Positions 11,731 to 22,697 of a stretch of 64,000 nt of DNA are shown here, one piece after another; the stretch's first letter is position 1; the number at the start of each line of letters is the position of its first letter. The notes beneath the pieces were generated by a model. The model made no database searches. It saw nothing but the letters and a program-made list of their open reading frames with translations, and was not told where the DNA came from. Position numbers and translations under genes: made by a program. The stretch comes from Dicaeum eximium (Eukaryota > Chordata > Aves > Passeriformes > Dicaeidae): the NCBI GenBank assembly GCA_013396995.1, contig VWZP01005656.1:668908-732907 (forward strand), given 5' to 3'.

Positions 11731-12030
11731 TGTCTTAGGTTGGAAATGCCAGATGTGTGGGGGTGTGCATTCTATTGCCATCTGTTAGAGTGGGGCAGTT
11801 ATCTGCTGTTCATTGGCACTTTTCTTTATCTCTTCCACAACCAATCCTCCCTCCAGGAGATATCTGCTGTTAATGAGCCATTCATTATTAATTATCTTCC
11901 ATTAATGAGCCATTGAGTGTCACTGCATGGCTGATAAAATTCCATCATCCCATTGGGAGATGCCCTGCCCAGGGGGAGGAGCCAAGCATTCCTACCTGGA
12001 TAGAATCTGAGCCTTGGAACAGCACTTAGA
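11731..12030 (+). mobile_element. LTR fragment, same family as 6631-7168
   Basis: The sequence begins TGTCTTAGGTTGG and aligns with the minus-strand LTR at 6631-7168 through the shared core CCATCATCCCATTGGGAGATG (near 11943) and the following GCATTCCTACCTGGATA. Similarity fades after about 12030, so the 3' part is missing or badly decayed. Confidence 0.65.
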
Positions 12031-15000
12031 GGCAGAAGATGGAAACACAGCAGTACTTTGGAGATCAGGAGTAAGCCCTGGTGGGAGGTTACACCCCTGA
12101 GGCCTTCAGGTGTCTTTATGCAGGACAGACCAAAAGTCTGGATAACATAATGCAAACCTTTACTGCAGGATTAGGGTTTATCATCACCTCATCTGAAAGG
12201 GTAAAACCAGATTCCCATCAGGTCTATAGACTGCCCTTATAATTTTTGCTATTAGCAATTGCTATTACTTGTTAATGCTGATAACAATTTAACAAAATCC
12301 CTTAGGTAACCTTTTCTGATGAGTACTTTTCCCTCCATCAATACTCTGATTCAGAAAAACAAATCAGCAGGAGCAGACACTAAATAGGAACCAAAACAAA
12401 GCTTTCTCTTATTAAATGCTTTTATAGTTCTTGCACTACTCTTCCTCAGTGATGTGATGTTTAGCTCATTCTACATAGTCGAAGTATCTCTTTTTCAGTA
12501 CTCATCTCTTTTTTGATTAATAATTTTAGATTGGGATTTGGGCATGTCACTTTGAAAAATCTGGATTTTCTTAAAAACCTTAACCCTTGTATTCTGGACA
12601 GAGTTACAATTCTGTGTTAATAGATTCATCTGCTGCAGCTTGCCCAGCTGTCTCTCAAGTCCTCACTCCTGCATCAGGCACAAGCATCCAAAGGCAACTG
12701 CCGGTCATGCAAGTATTATCCTTAACTGAATTTCTAAATTCTTCTTGTGCACTCCACGATAGAAGCAAAATAAAATAGGCCCACATGAACTGGGTATCAC
12801 CAAAGCAGCTTTGAAAATTAGTTTTGACATCTTCATATTCTCCAAAGTGCAAAAATTTAAAATAACATACTGGAAGAGTCTCTTGCTTTCACAGGGCTTC
12901 TTATAAACACTTAGGATCTTCCATTCCTCTAAATTTCCTGCTTCTTTTTGAACTACACCACTATGAGGCCAGAGTTGAGAACCCACAATTCTGGGATTTG
13001 CACTGCACACAATCAAATTGTTTGTGTTCAGTGAAGGCATTTAAAATAACATTTGTATTGAGTTAAGTGGAGACAGGTTCTCATTGGCTTTCTCACAGAA
13101 AACCTCTATGCCCTTTAAAATTTGCCAAAAATGATGGAAATAAGAAGCCTGACAAAGAGACTTGGTTTTTTCCTCCCTTGGACTGGTGCAGGAACCCGGG
13201 GTTTCATGAGGACAGCAGTCCTGACCTGGTTTTGAGTTGCTGGCATGTGGGGCAGAAGAGCTCAGTGATTTCCAAACGTTGTGCGAGGAGCAGAGCAGCA
13301 GGGCTGAGCACAGGGAGCTCAGAGCCACGTTCAGAGCATCAGGAAGCAGTAACTGCTGAAAGTAGAGACAATGTGCTATAACATATCCACTTTCAAAAGC
13401 TGAGCAGAAAAATGTGTCCGTTCCTAATTACATGGCACACAACTCCAAAATACCACAGTAAAAAATCACCTCGGAACTATAAATGTTGCTGGGTAGGGCT
13501 GAGATTAATCAATCATTGTATTGTTAAGAGTCACTTTATGAAAAGATTTTATTTTTCTAAGATTTAAACTGTCCTTCATCCTACTGAACTTTAATTTTGA
13601 ATTGTTTCCATTTGTTTCCAGTTGTTTCCATTTATGATTTCTATGTCAGACTGTCTCTCTGTATTTAGGGTGCTTTCTGTCTGGACTGCAATTGTACTTT
13701 ATGGTCTAGGGTTGAGCGTTCTCTTGGCAGTCAGCTTTGTTTTCATCTTGTTTGGTTTTTGTTGGCTTTGGATTTGGATTATTTTTTCTCTTATGGCTTT
13801 TTAAAGCCGTTTCCATACTTTAATCCCTTTATAATAAATGCCTTTAAAAACACTGAAAATTCAAAGCACCCATTCCATTCTCAGCCCATATCATAGTTAC
13901 CTTGCATATTTCTTTAGTATCATTCCTTTCTTTCAGGTCATGTAATCAAGCAATCTTTCATCATTTCAAAAAATATTCTGTGTAAGTTTTACTTCATCAG
14001 CCTCAGGCAAATGCTTGAGCTTCACACTCAGTGCAGACATGCAGAGCTTGAGGCTTGAGGTCTGTTCATCCCAGGCCTCCTCCTCCTCCTCCCTGTGCAG
14101 GCAGGGGGTTCCTGTGCCTCTTCCAGCGCCCTGCATCAGGCAGACAATGCTGGAAACTGCTGTGGGGATGGTTGGGACTAACTCAGCATCTCCTCAGTGG
14201 CTGAGTGACACCTCCTGCGAGCTCAGCTCTGGGAGCACATCCTTACCCAGCACAGGCTCAGTGACAGGGGCCTCAAAGCCCTTTTGCTGTGACAGTGTGA
14301 GCAGGTGACACCCCTGATCATTGTCACCACCCCTGAGGAGATGCTCAGTTTGAATTCTTGCTCCCCTTATGGTGGCAGCATGGCCTGAAGGTGAACCAAG
14401 CACTTTAGAGAGAATGAGCTCCAGAGCAGCTGAACTACGAAACATCTCATCTGTCTCCTGCTACAGCTGCCACCCTGCTGGCTGCAAGGCCAGAGAGAGG
14501 GACTGGTCACAAAACACTTGTTTTATCCTTGCTCTTCTGTTTTCCATCCCAAAGCAGCTGCTGTGGGCTCATTCTCTGTACAAACACAAGCCAGAAGGCA
14601 GCTTTTAACACCACAGGAAGGCAGCAATAATTTACTGGAACTCCAAAATGAGGATTTTGCAACAAGATGCATCAGAAAGCAGCAAGAATGGGGCTTCCCC
14701 AGGAAGGGGACAGGCCAGAAGCCAAGGGTGGCCCAGTGCAAGCCATGCCCTCACTCTCAAGCTACAGTCCCACAGGGTGTAAAGAGGATCTGTCAGCAGT
14801 CCTGGACAAGGAACCAGCTCCAGGGTCCATCCAGGATGCCCCATAGCTGTTAAAATAGTGGTAAGACAGTGTTGCTACATCATGGTCAAATTTCCATCAT
14901 TCCAGGCCTAGATCTGCAGATCTCTGTTCCATTTGTCCATACCATATCCCATGGGAACACACAGCTGCTGTGACAGGACAGCCCAGGGATCCCCATCTCC

Positions 15001-15344
15001 AGCTGGGGGACCAGGGATGAAGTTGGCTACATCCCAGATACCAGGCAGACTCTGCAAGCATAGCCAGGACTGGAGTTTGGGGAGGGTTGGTAATGTCTTG
15101 GGAAGGCAAGGAAAAAGAGAGCATGGGTTTGTCCAGAGAAAAATTAATTTTAAAATAAAACAAGCAGAAGAGGGAAAGAAGTGCAAAAAAAAAGTCCTGA
15201 CAATGGCACTGCAGGAGGAAATGTTGAAACCCAGCAACACACAGTGAGGAAAGAATGGGGGCACAATAACAAAGATTTAAATGCTATTTAGGGTGAAAAC
15301 CAAAGCTTTGGCACGATCTTGAGGAGCGCAATCCTTGCTTTGGT
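12031..15344. other. unique sequence, small tandem repeats
   Basis: No gene was recognised. Three 10-base units ending TTGTTTCCA run from 13601 to 13630, and a CCT triplet run lies near 14076-14094. The part from about 14000 to 15200 is richer in G and C and is open in several frames on both strands, but no coding family was seen. Confidence 0.5.
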
Positions 15345-15905
15345 TCCGAGTGTCTCGGGGTGTATCAGGCTGAGGGAGGTGACTGTCCCACTCTGCTGTG
15401 CTCTGGTGTGGCCCCACCTCCAGTCCTGGGGGCAGTTTTAGGCACCACAATCTAAAGAAGACCTAAAGCTGTTAGAGAGTGTCCAAAGGAGGAACAGGAG
15501 GAGGATGAAGTGCCTTGAGAGGAAGCCCATGAGGAGCAGCTGAGGGCACTTGGTCTGTTCAGCTGGAGGAGCCTGAGGTCAGATCCCACCAGGGGCTGCA
15601 GCTCCTCCGGAGGGGCAGCTCCCATCTCTGCTCTGTGACAGGGACAGGGAATGGCTGGAGCTGTGCCAGGAGGGTCAGGCTGGATCTCAGGGAAAGGCTC
15701 TTCCCCAGAGGGTGCTGGCACTGCCCAGGCTCCCCAGGGAATGGGCACGGCCCCGAGGCTGCCAGAGCTCCAGGAGCGTTTGGACAGCGCTGCCAGGGAT
15801 GGACAGGGTGGGGTTGTTGGGGTGTCTGTGCAGGGCCAGGGGCTGGGCTGAATGATCCTGGGGGTCCCTCCCAGCTCAGGATATTCTGGGATTCCATGAT
15901 TCTAA
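15345..15905 (+). mobile_element. CR1 LINE, GC-rich passerine-type 3' end
   Basis: The end of CR1 ORF2 plus the 3' untranslated region, plus orientation. The ORF2 part is visible around 15400-15500 (GGCCCCACCTCCAGTCCTGG, then AGAGAGTGTCCAAAGGAGG). The terminal region is very GC-rich and ends GGGATTCCATGATTCTA. Positions 15698-15850 are identical over 153 bases to 45141-45293 and to the complement of 25790-25942. Frames open across it (15452-15748 and 15559-15942 minus, 15635-15952 plus) recur at the other copies only because the repeat recurs. Confidence 0.9.
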
Positions 15906-17985
15906 GTGTTCTGCTTAGCTCACATCCAGCACTCTTTAACATTGAAAGCTAAAATTTATGTTCTCTTTTGTTTTTGTTTTTTTTTTAACTGCCTGTAATT
16001 TCTGAGTGAAGGTGCTGGGGATGGTACCAGGACAATCCACAGCTCCCCCAGTTGCAGGCTTCCCACCACAGTTCTTTATCCTGAGCTCCCCAACAGAGAC
16101 TGTAACAACCCTACTGTCTTGCTGACATCCATGGAAGAAATTGTTTGTTTTGAGACAAAATTAGTTCCTTGCAAATGTGCAAATTATCTGTGAATATGGA
16201 CTGCATTAACTGTCCCTGTGCATCAACCATAGCAAATGAGTTACATGGATAAAGGGAAATCCATAGTGTACTTCACAAACCTGGAGGAAGCAGTGATGAA
16301 GGAAGAGGGAAAAGGTGGATAACTGCATCCTTATGGGTTTAAGCAAGCTAATTCTTCTTTTTCTGTATGCCAGTTAATAAAGCCAGCTATTTCCACTGAT
16401 CCTAGAAAACCTCCCAAGATGACATTTAACAATTCCTTTTCCACACACCTTGTCCATGGCATGCTTCCCCTATTATTGTTATGTTTAAGCTGTATTGTGT
16501 TTCCCAGCACTGCTGGAATCACAAAAAATAGAGAAAATAGAGATTCTTTTGTAAAATAGTCTGAATTAGCAGATTGAGTGAGCTGGTTAATGAAAAAACT
16601 TGTAGATGACATTTATATGTGCCCTATGCTCAAAAGGTGCATTATCTTTTAAAATAATTGGGATGTAATTGCTCTGACATTATTTACCTGTATCCCTCCC
16701 CTTAGAGTATACCTGTCCAGTATCAGGCAAATTAGAATTTGCAGAGTGTTCCCTAAGATCAGGTAGGACAGAAGAGACTAGAAATTTCCAGGGTGCCTGA
16801 AATCACACAATCTTAGCCAGGAAAAAAATCCTGATATGCCAAAGAAATCATATTAATATTTAAGGTTTTAATGAAGAGCTGTGTGATCCAAGCCAGGGAG
16901 GAGACAACTGAACACATCCCATTACTGGGAGCCTTTTCATCCGTTGGTGAGAAATATTTGCTGAAGGGTTGGTTTTCTTCCTGCTTGAAATTGAGAGACT
17001 ATATTGTAAATGGACAGAAAGAGCCTGAAACCATAACATTTCTCTTTGTTCAAGCATTAGAGCCAGCTTTAACTTAGGCCAAGCTCTAAGTCCCACCAGC
17101 TGGGCACAGTCTGGGTGTGCAGAGGTGACAAATGGCTGGGAAATGGCAAAGCTGCTCTGGGCACCAGCTGGAGCCAAGGAGCTGGGGGGGAGCAGCTGCA
17201 GGGACTGGTGGCCCCGTGTGGCACCAGCTCCAGGCTTCCCGTGGCATTTGGCAAAATCAACATATACTGTTTTCCTTAGTGAGAGTGGAGTGTTTCCAAT
17301 ATTGCAACATCTATGGGTCATCCATTTCATTTATTTCATGTTGATGCCTTAGGATTTTAGCTTGTTTGTTTTTCATATATTTGTAATCCTGCAATTCTTT
17401 AGTGCATAACTCTAAATTCCACATACAATGTTAGCTACAGCTTTCCCATTTTGGGCAGACACAACAATTCCTCTCCAGGCCTGGCAATCAAGGACCCCTC
17501 ACTGCCTCAGGCCCTGAGATGGAAACAAAAGTGAGTTGGGGGGAGCAAACCTGGGGTAAATTACTTCATTATCTGAAGCTGTAATTGGAAAATTTACCCT
17601 GAATATGCAAATAGACCAAACCTATTTGTCATAAAGTCAAGCTGTAATGCAAAGAATCAATCCATACTCACTGTGTCAAAGCAACTGTGAAACACAAAAA
17701 GCACCATTCTAAAGCTCTAATAAAAACAATGTGTTTCTAGGATTTGTTTCAGATTTCTTTTTTCCCTTCATTTTCTTGCTTATAATTCATTTAGAATGTG
17801 ACTAAACATGAGCTAATACAGCTCAGTTTTAGAAGTGATTGTGTTTTACCAGCTGAACTTCCTCCAAATTCCCTGCTAATAAAAACTGTGCTTTTCCTGA
17901 TAATTGCAGGAATGGTGCTCTGTGCATTATGAAGCTCTTCAGAAATTCCTCTTAGGAATGGCTTGGTGACTTTGCTTGCTTGGAG
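15906..17985. other. unique AT-rich sequence
   Basis: No gene was recognised. A T tract lies near 15978. Open frames 16860-17330 (minus, 156 codons) and its plus-strand counterparts overlap each other and match no known family. Confidence 0.5.
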
Positions 17986-18200
17986 TATTGCAGGTGTCTA
18001 CAGGAAGATAAAATCATCCCCATAATCACAGGTGACTTTAATACTTGGGGAAAAATCCATTGAGTGAGTTTTAGGGGTGTTTCTCTGTAACTGTCAAAAA
18101 TATCTGTGGCCAAATCTGACAATACAAATGGAACAAAACATTTATATTTTTTTTAATAGAAGCTGGGCCTCCACTAGTGGTTAAAAGGAACTGTTGTGTT
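17986..18200 (+). repeat. possible old CR1 ORF2 endonuclease fragment
   Basis: The stretch ATAATCACAGGTGACTTTAA around 18025 translates as IITGDFN, which resembles the GDFN motif of LINE apurinic endonuclease domains. The rest is too diverged to be sure. It may be chance. Confidence 0.25.
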
Positions 18201-18360
18201 CTGTGAGTGACATATGGAGTTCCCACCAGCCACCCTGCAGTCAGTCATCACTGCTGCTAAATATACTCTGTGATGCTGTTTGGGTTTTGCCTTTTGTTCT
18301 TTTAGATGTTCTCTGTATTCTTCGCACATCTATTTGTAACTCTGTCACCTATTGCATTAG

Positions 18361-18787
18361 TGACTACTTTCCCAAGGCCTTTCCCTAAGCAGAAAGATAA
18401 AACAAATTCCAGAGCCCCAAGCCCTGGGGGGTACAAGACCCCAGTTGTGTCTTGGTTCTTCCTGGGAACCAAGGCTGAGAACAATTCTTCAAGATTCATT
18501 TCATAGACAAAGTACAGCCAGTGCCAAGGGGGAACTCCAGAGAAGGGCTTGACCTGGGGGGGAATTGCCTCACCCCTCGTCCTCCTAACTGGGGCTTTTT
18601 ATCAATTCTGCTAATTTCCTAAAATCTATAAAAATGTACTTACCCCTGGGGGAGAGGGGGGAGATGAGCTTTTGTGGACATCTTTCCATAACTACCCCTG
18701 AGATCCTTCAAATAAAGATCCACTTTTATATTACCTCCTTACTAAAATGATCTCGAGTTTCATTTCCAGGTTGGGCAAAAGACAACA
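18361..18787 (+). mobile_element. solo LTR
   Basis: A plus-oriented LTR with a clear internal order: a TATA box TATAAAAA at 18627-18634, then the poly(A) signal AATAAA at 18711-18716, then a U5-like end with TTACCTCCTTACTAAAATGA and finally GACAACA at 18787. The start is placed at TGACTACT (18361). The flanks ATTAG and CTAAG are only weakly alike, so no target-site duplication is claimed and the left boundary is uncertain. Confidence 0.6.
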
Positions 18788-20224
18788 CTAAGTTAATTAA
18801 TTATGTTTTTCCCATGGTATTTCTGACTGCTGGCCCTGGAGGCACTTGGGACAACAGAGGGAGGCATTGACATTCACTGCATTTCTCTGTATTTCTTCTT
18901 GCCCAAGGGAAAGAGAGAAAGAAATGAGACAATCTTTCCCAATTAAAAAAAAAATTTAAAAAAAAACACCACCAAAAAAACCGAACACAAACCAAACCAA
19001 AACAAGGAGGGAAAAAAATTTAAGTGGTTGACAGAAGAACAAATATTTAAAATTACAGCAATGTTCCACATTTCCATCCTTATTCCAGATGATTTCTTTG
19101 ATCCTGCTTGCACTCAGCCAAAGCCCAGCAATTGGTGCATTCCCTGCTCCCTCTGGATTCTGAATGTTGGAACTGAAGATCTCCCAGGACCAGATGGATT
19201 CACTGAGTTTTGTACCTGCATGGAGGAGACTGTGCCATACAGAGATTTTATTTCTTTGAATTTTCAATTGCCCAGCAGAAAGGGCTGCACAGCTGCACTT
19301 TGTAGCCCCTCTGTAGACCCAGTAATGGATTTTTATTCCTCTGTTCAGACTGTGGCATTGTTACTCTGTCATCCAGCACAGCAACCAGGCCACTTGAAAA
19401 CAAAAACTCATAATCCCACTAGATCCCAAGATGAAGTGAGTAAAAATTGATTGTTTTCTATCGTTGTCCTCAGCCCCTTCTATCAGATGTAACCAGATTG
19501 AAGCCAGCCCTTCCATCAAAGCACTCAGGAGGGGACTGAATTAACTAACTTTAAACATTCAAACTGCTTTGTTTCTTGAGGAAAACCAGAACATAGAGGC
19601 AACTATGAGTTTCATAGTAATTAGTTACATTTGTTTTCACTGAGTTTCTGTTCATGGGACTCAGAGTTCCAACCTGTAACTGGGAAGTGGCTGGGAATCA
19701 GCAGATCCTGCCTGTTTCTGCCACAGCATTTCCACATAAAGGTCACTCCACTCCCTACTTGTAGTGAAGCTGGTTCCTCTGTGTAAAGCCTGTGGCAATC
19801 TAAGGGCAACAGATGAAATATGTACAGTTTATGCTTAAAGCATTGGTGCCAAATGTCACACATCCAGAGAGGGATACAGTGTGGTGCAGAACAGTGACTG
19901 AGAAACTACAACCACACAAACCAACAGTGGCACACTAAATAGCTTTAAAATGAGCAGCCATGAAATGAGAATCAAGCACAGTTGGAAATGGAGAGTTGTA
20001 AGTCTGGCCATTTTTATTTTCTTTTAAGCATGTAAACTGGGAAAGTATAAATGGGGATGAAGAGTGAGGGACAGAGGAGAAATAATTGGTGCAAGACAAG
20101 ATGGAGCTGAGCAAGATCCATCCAAGGTGGTTTTAGAGAGCTGAGCACAAATCACCAGGAGGATCAGCAGGTCCCTGTCTGTGCAGGACACAGAAGAACC
20201 TCCCAGAAAACCTCAGCACTTGTC
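18788..20224. other. unique sequence with A-rich tract
   Basis: An A-rich, AAACC-type low-complexity tract occupies about 18943-19020. The plus frame 19028-19450 (140 codons) matches nothing recognised and is not supported by splice signals or composition. Confidence 0.5.
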
Positions 20225-20342
20225 AGACATGAAGATGTGGCACTGAAGGACCTGGTGCAGGGGTGGCCTTGGCAGTGTTAGGTTTGTGTTTGGACTCGAT
20301 CTTAAAGGTCTTTTCCAACCTCAGTGGTTCCATGATTCTAAA
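20225..20342 (+). mobile_element. CR1 LINE, extreme 3' end
   Basis: About 110 bp of CR1 tail, plus orientation: GATGTGGCACTGAAGGACCT, then CTTAAAGGTCTTTTCCAACC, ending TTCCATGATTCTA. Confidence 0.85.
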
Positions 20343-22361
20343 CCAAATAAAAATAACATGGGAAAATTACAGAAATGAAACACAGCACAGAAATCGGCAG
20401 AAGAATTCACAGGGCCCTTCTGAGAGCTTGGGGACAGAATGAAGCAGTTAGCAGAGCTTGGAGCAGAAGTTTTAACAGAAATAAGGGAAAATTTAATACG
20501 GGGCCTTCAGATTTAATTACAGTTGTTTCCAGGAAACAAGTGACAACAAAACTGCCTTGGACTTAAGAAATTAAACATTCAGATGCACAATAGTCACACA
20601 CAGGACTCTGCCAAAAGCCTGCCCAGGTTCATAGGGATGATCATTTATCACCTTGGTCATTGCTGCAAGATGAACTGGAACAGAGCAAGAGCAGGTGATA
20701 GAGCACAGAAAGAAGTTTCTGGTGGAGCTGCAACAGCTATGGATTGGATTGCTTCTGCACAGAGGTAAGGATGGATTCTAGAAACAAGATATTTTCCCTA
20801 AAAGCCTCTTTATGAAGGAGGAAGAAAAAAATCCCCAAAAGCACCACCACCAACCAGCCAGTCATTTCAGATCACTATTCTGAAAAAAGCACAAAGCCAA
20901 GGCAAGAAGTCATCAAAAAAAGCAGGCAAGAGTTCATCAAAATCTGGAAGTGCTTTGGAGAAAGTTCATAGAAATTAATATATTTCTGTAAAACTTCTTG
21001 ATTTTATGAAGAAGCATTTTCTGATTTATACTTTACTGACACAATAGTTCCTTGCCCTCTTGTTCAGTGCATCCAAAAAGTCAAGTTCTCAAAACCTCTC
21101 AGCTCCAAAGTTCTTAATTACAAAAAGCATAAAATAAATCTCTTTAAGTGATTACTGCTTGATTCAATAATTCCACTCGTGCTGGTTTTATAACAGGACT
21201 TAGAAAAGAATAGCAGAGTATAAAATTACACCAGAAGACAAAGAGATGAGGTGGCAAACATGCAAAGGGAAAGTGTCTTAAGATTGGGAGTGGAAAGTAA
21301 CAACAATTACAGATTATTTCTGCAAGTCCAGAGAGTCATAAACACCAGGGAGTAGCCAAAAAGTGCTTTGTAGTGCCTCCAATAATGTATAAAAGCGATT
21401 TTTTTTGGCAAGGTAACAACAACCAAAGGAACAGCCTCAGTGTTGGCTTTCTTACAGGTTCTCTTTTCAGAAGAGACTCCAAATCCTTGTATGAAATGTG
21501 CATTAAACAGAATACCTATTTCTCTTTAAATCTGGCTAACAAGTGCTTCTGAGCTGACCTGACCTGGACAGTACTTTTAAGGAATTTGCCTTACAGTGAC
21601 AAAATTCCATGCAGGCTGCCTGTTTGGATGAGGGTGAGTACAATCACCATTCCTCCCTTTTTCTATTCCTGCCTCAGGAAGCCAATGAAGAAGTTTTTTT
21701 TTCCTTCCTTTGCTTTTCCCACAGTACTTGAAATAAAACACCATGAACATGAGTTCAATGAAACCCATTCCACATTTTCTATATTCACAAGGAAGAGCTA
21801 AACTTAGTGTATTTCTTACAACACCCCATTTTTTCAGTAAATAAATAAAAATAATATAACCTATTGAAAAATATTAAAATAATCTACCTTCCTAGCCAGG
21901 AGGGAAGTAAGAGAAAAATAAGAGCTACATCATAGTCACAGACTTTAATTTCCCAAATCCAATGAATATCACCATATTAACTAATTTACATCAATTCAGA
22001 TCTACAGGAGAAAATCTGACACACGTCTCCAAACAGAATATTTCACTTAGAGACTTCACATCCCCAAATCTGCTTGCTGTGAGCATCAGAAGCTGGGGGG
22101 GCGAGGGGTGGGTTCTGGGATTTGCACAGCAGTGTCACTCTGCCTCCTCGGCGTCATTAACGGAGTCATTAACGCCATTAAGGGGCACCACTTTAAAGCC
22201 ACCATCTTCCAGCATTACATCCCGTAATTACACCCCACAGGGCTCCAGATCCTGCCTGCCCATGTCACAGGATCACTTGCAGAGCCCGAAGCTCCAGCCC
22301 TGCCCTGCCCCGTCTGTCCCTACCCTCCTGGTACCCAGACAGAGGTTTTACCTCCGGTAAG
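20343..22361. other. unique AT-rich sequence
   Basis: No gene was recognised. Near 22150-22180 two GTCATTAACG-type units and a CCATTAAGG lie together, each with an ATTAA core of the kind bound by homeodomain proteins; this is only suggestive. The 250 bp before the minisatellite are clearly more GC-rich than the rest. Confidence 0.45.
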
Positions 22362-22697
22362 GATTGTTGTCACCCTGCTCCTGATTGTTGTCACCCTGCT
22401 CCTGGTTGTTGTCACCTTGCTCCTGATTGTTGTCACCCTGCTCCTGATTGTTGTCACCATGCTCCTGATTGTTGTCACCTTGCTCCTGATTGTTGTCACC
22501 CTGCTCCTGATTGTTGTCATCTTGCTCCTGATTGTTGTCACCGTGCTCCTGATTGTTGTCACCATGCTCCTGATTGTTGTCACCATGCTCCTGATTGTTG
22601 TCACCTTGCTCCTGATTGTTGTCACCCTGCTCCTGATTGTTGTCATCTTGCTCCTGATTGTTGTCACCGTGCTCCTGATTGTTGTCACCATGCTCCT
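22362..22697. repeat. 21-bp minisatellite, 16 units, with higher-order repeat
   Basis: Exactly sixteen 21-bp units of the form GATTGTTGTCACCNTGCTCCT run without indels for 336 bp. They differ mostly at the base shown as N and at one CACC-to-CATC change. Units 5-10 (22446-22571) and 11-16 (22572-22697) carry the same order of variants (A, T, C, CATCT, G, A), so the array contains two copies of a 126-bp higher-order unit. As 21 is a multiple of three, both strands stay open (minus 22320-22709, plus 22417-22773); those frames give seven-residue peptide repeats that are artefacts of the array. Confidence 0.95.

Noticed and set aside
22362..22697. CRISPR-like array
   Set aside because: Units are directly adjacent with no unique spacers, and the host is a vertebrate.
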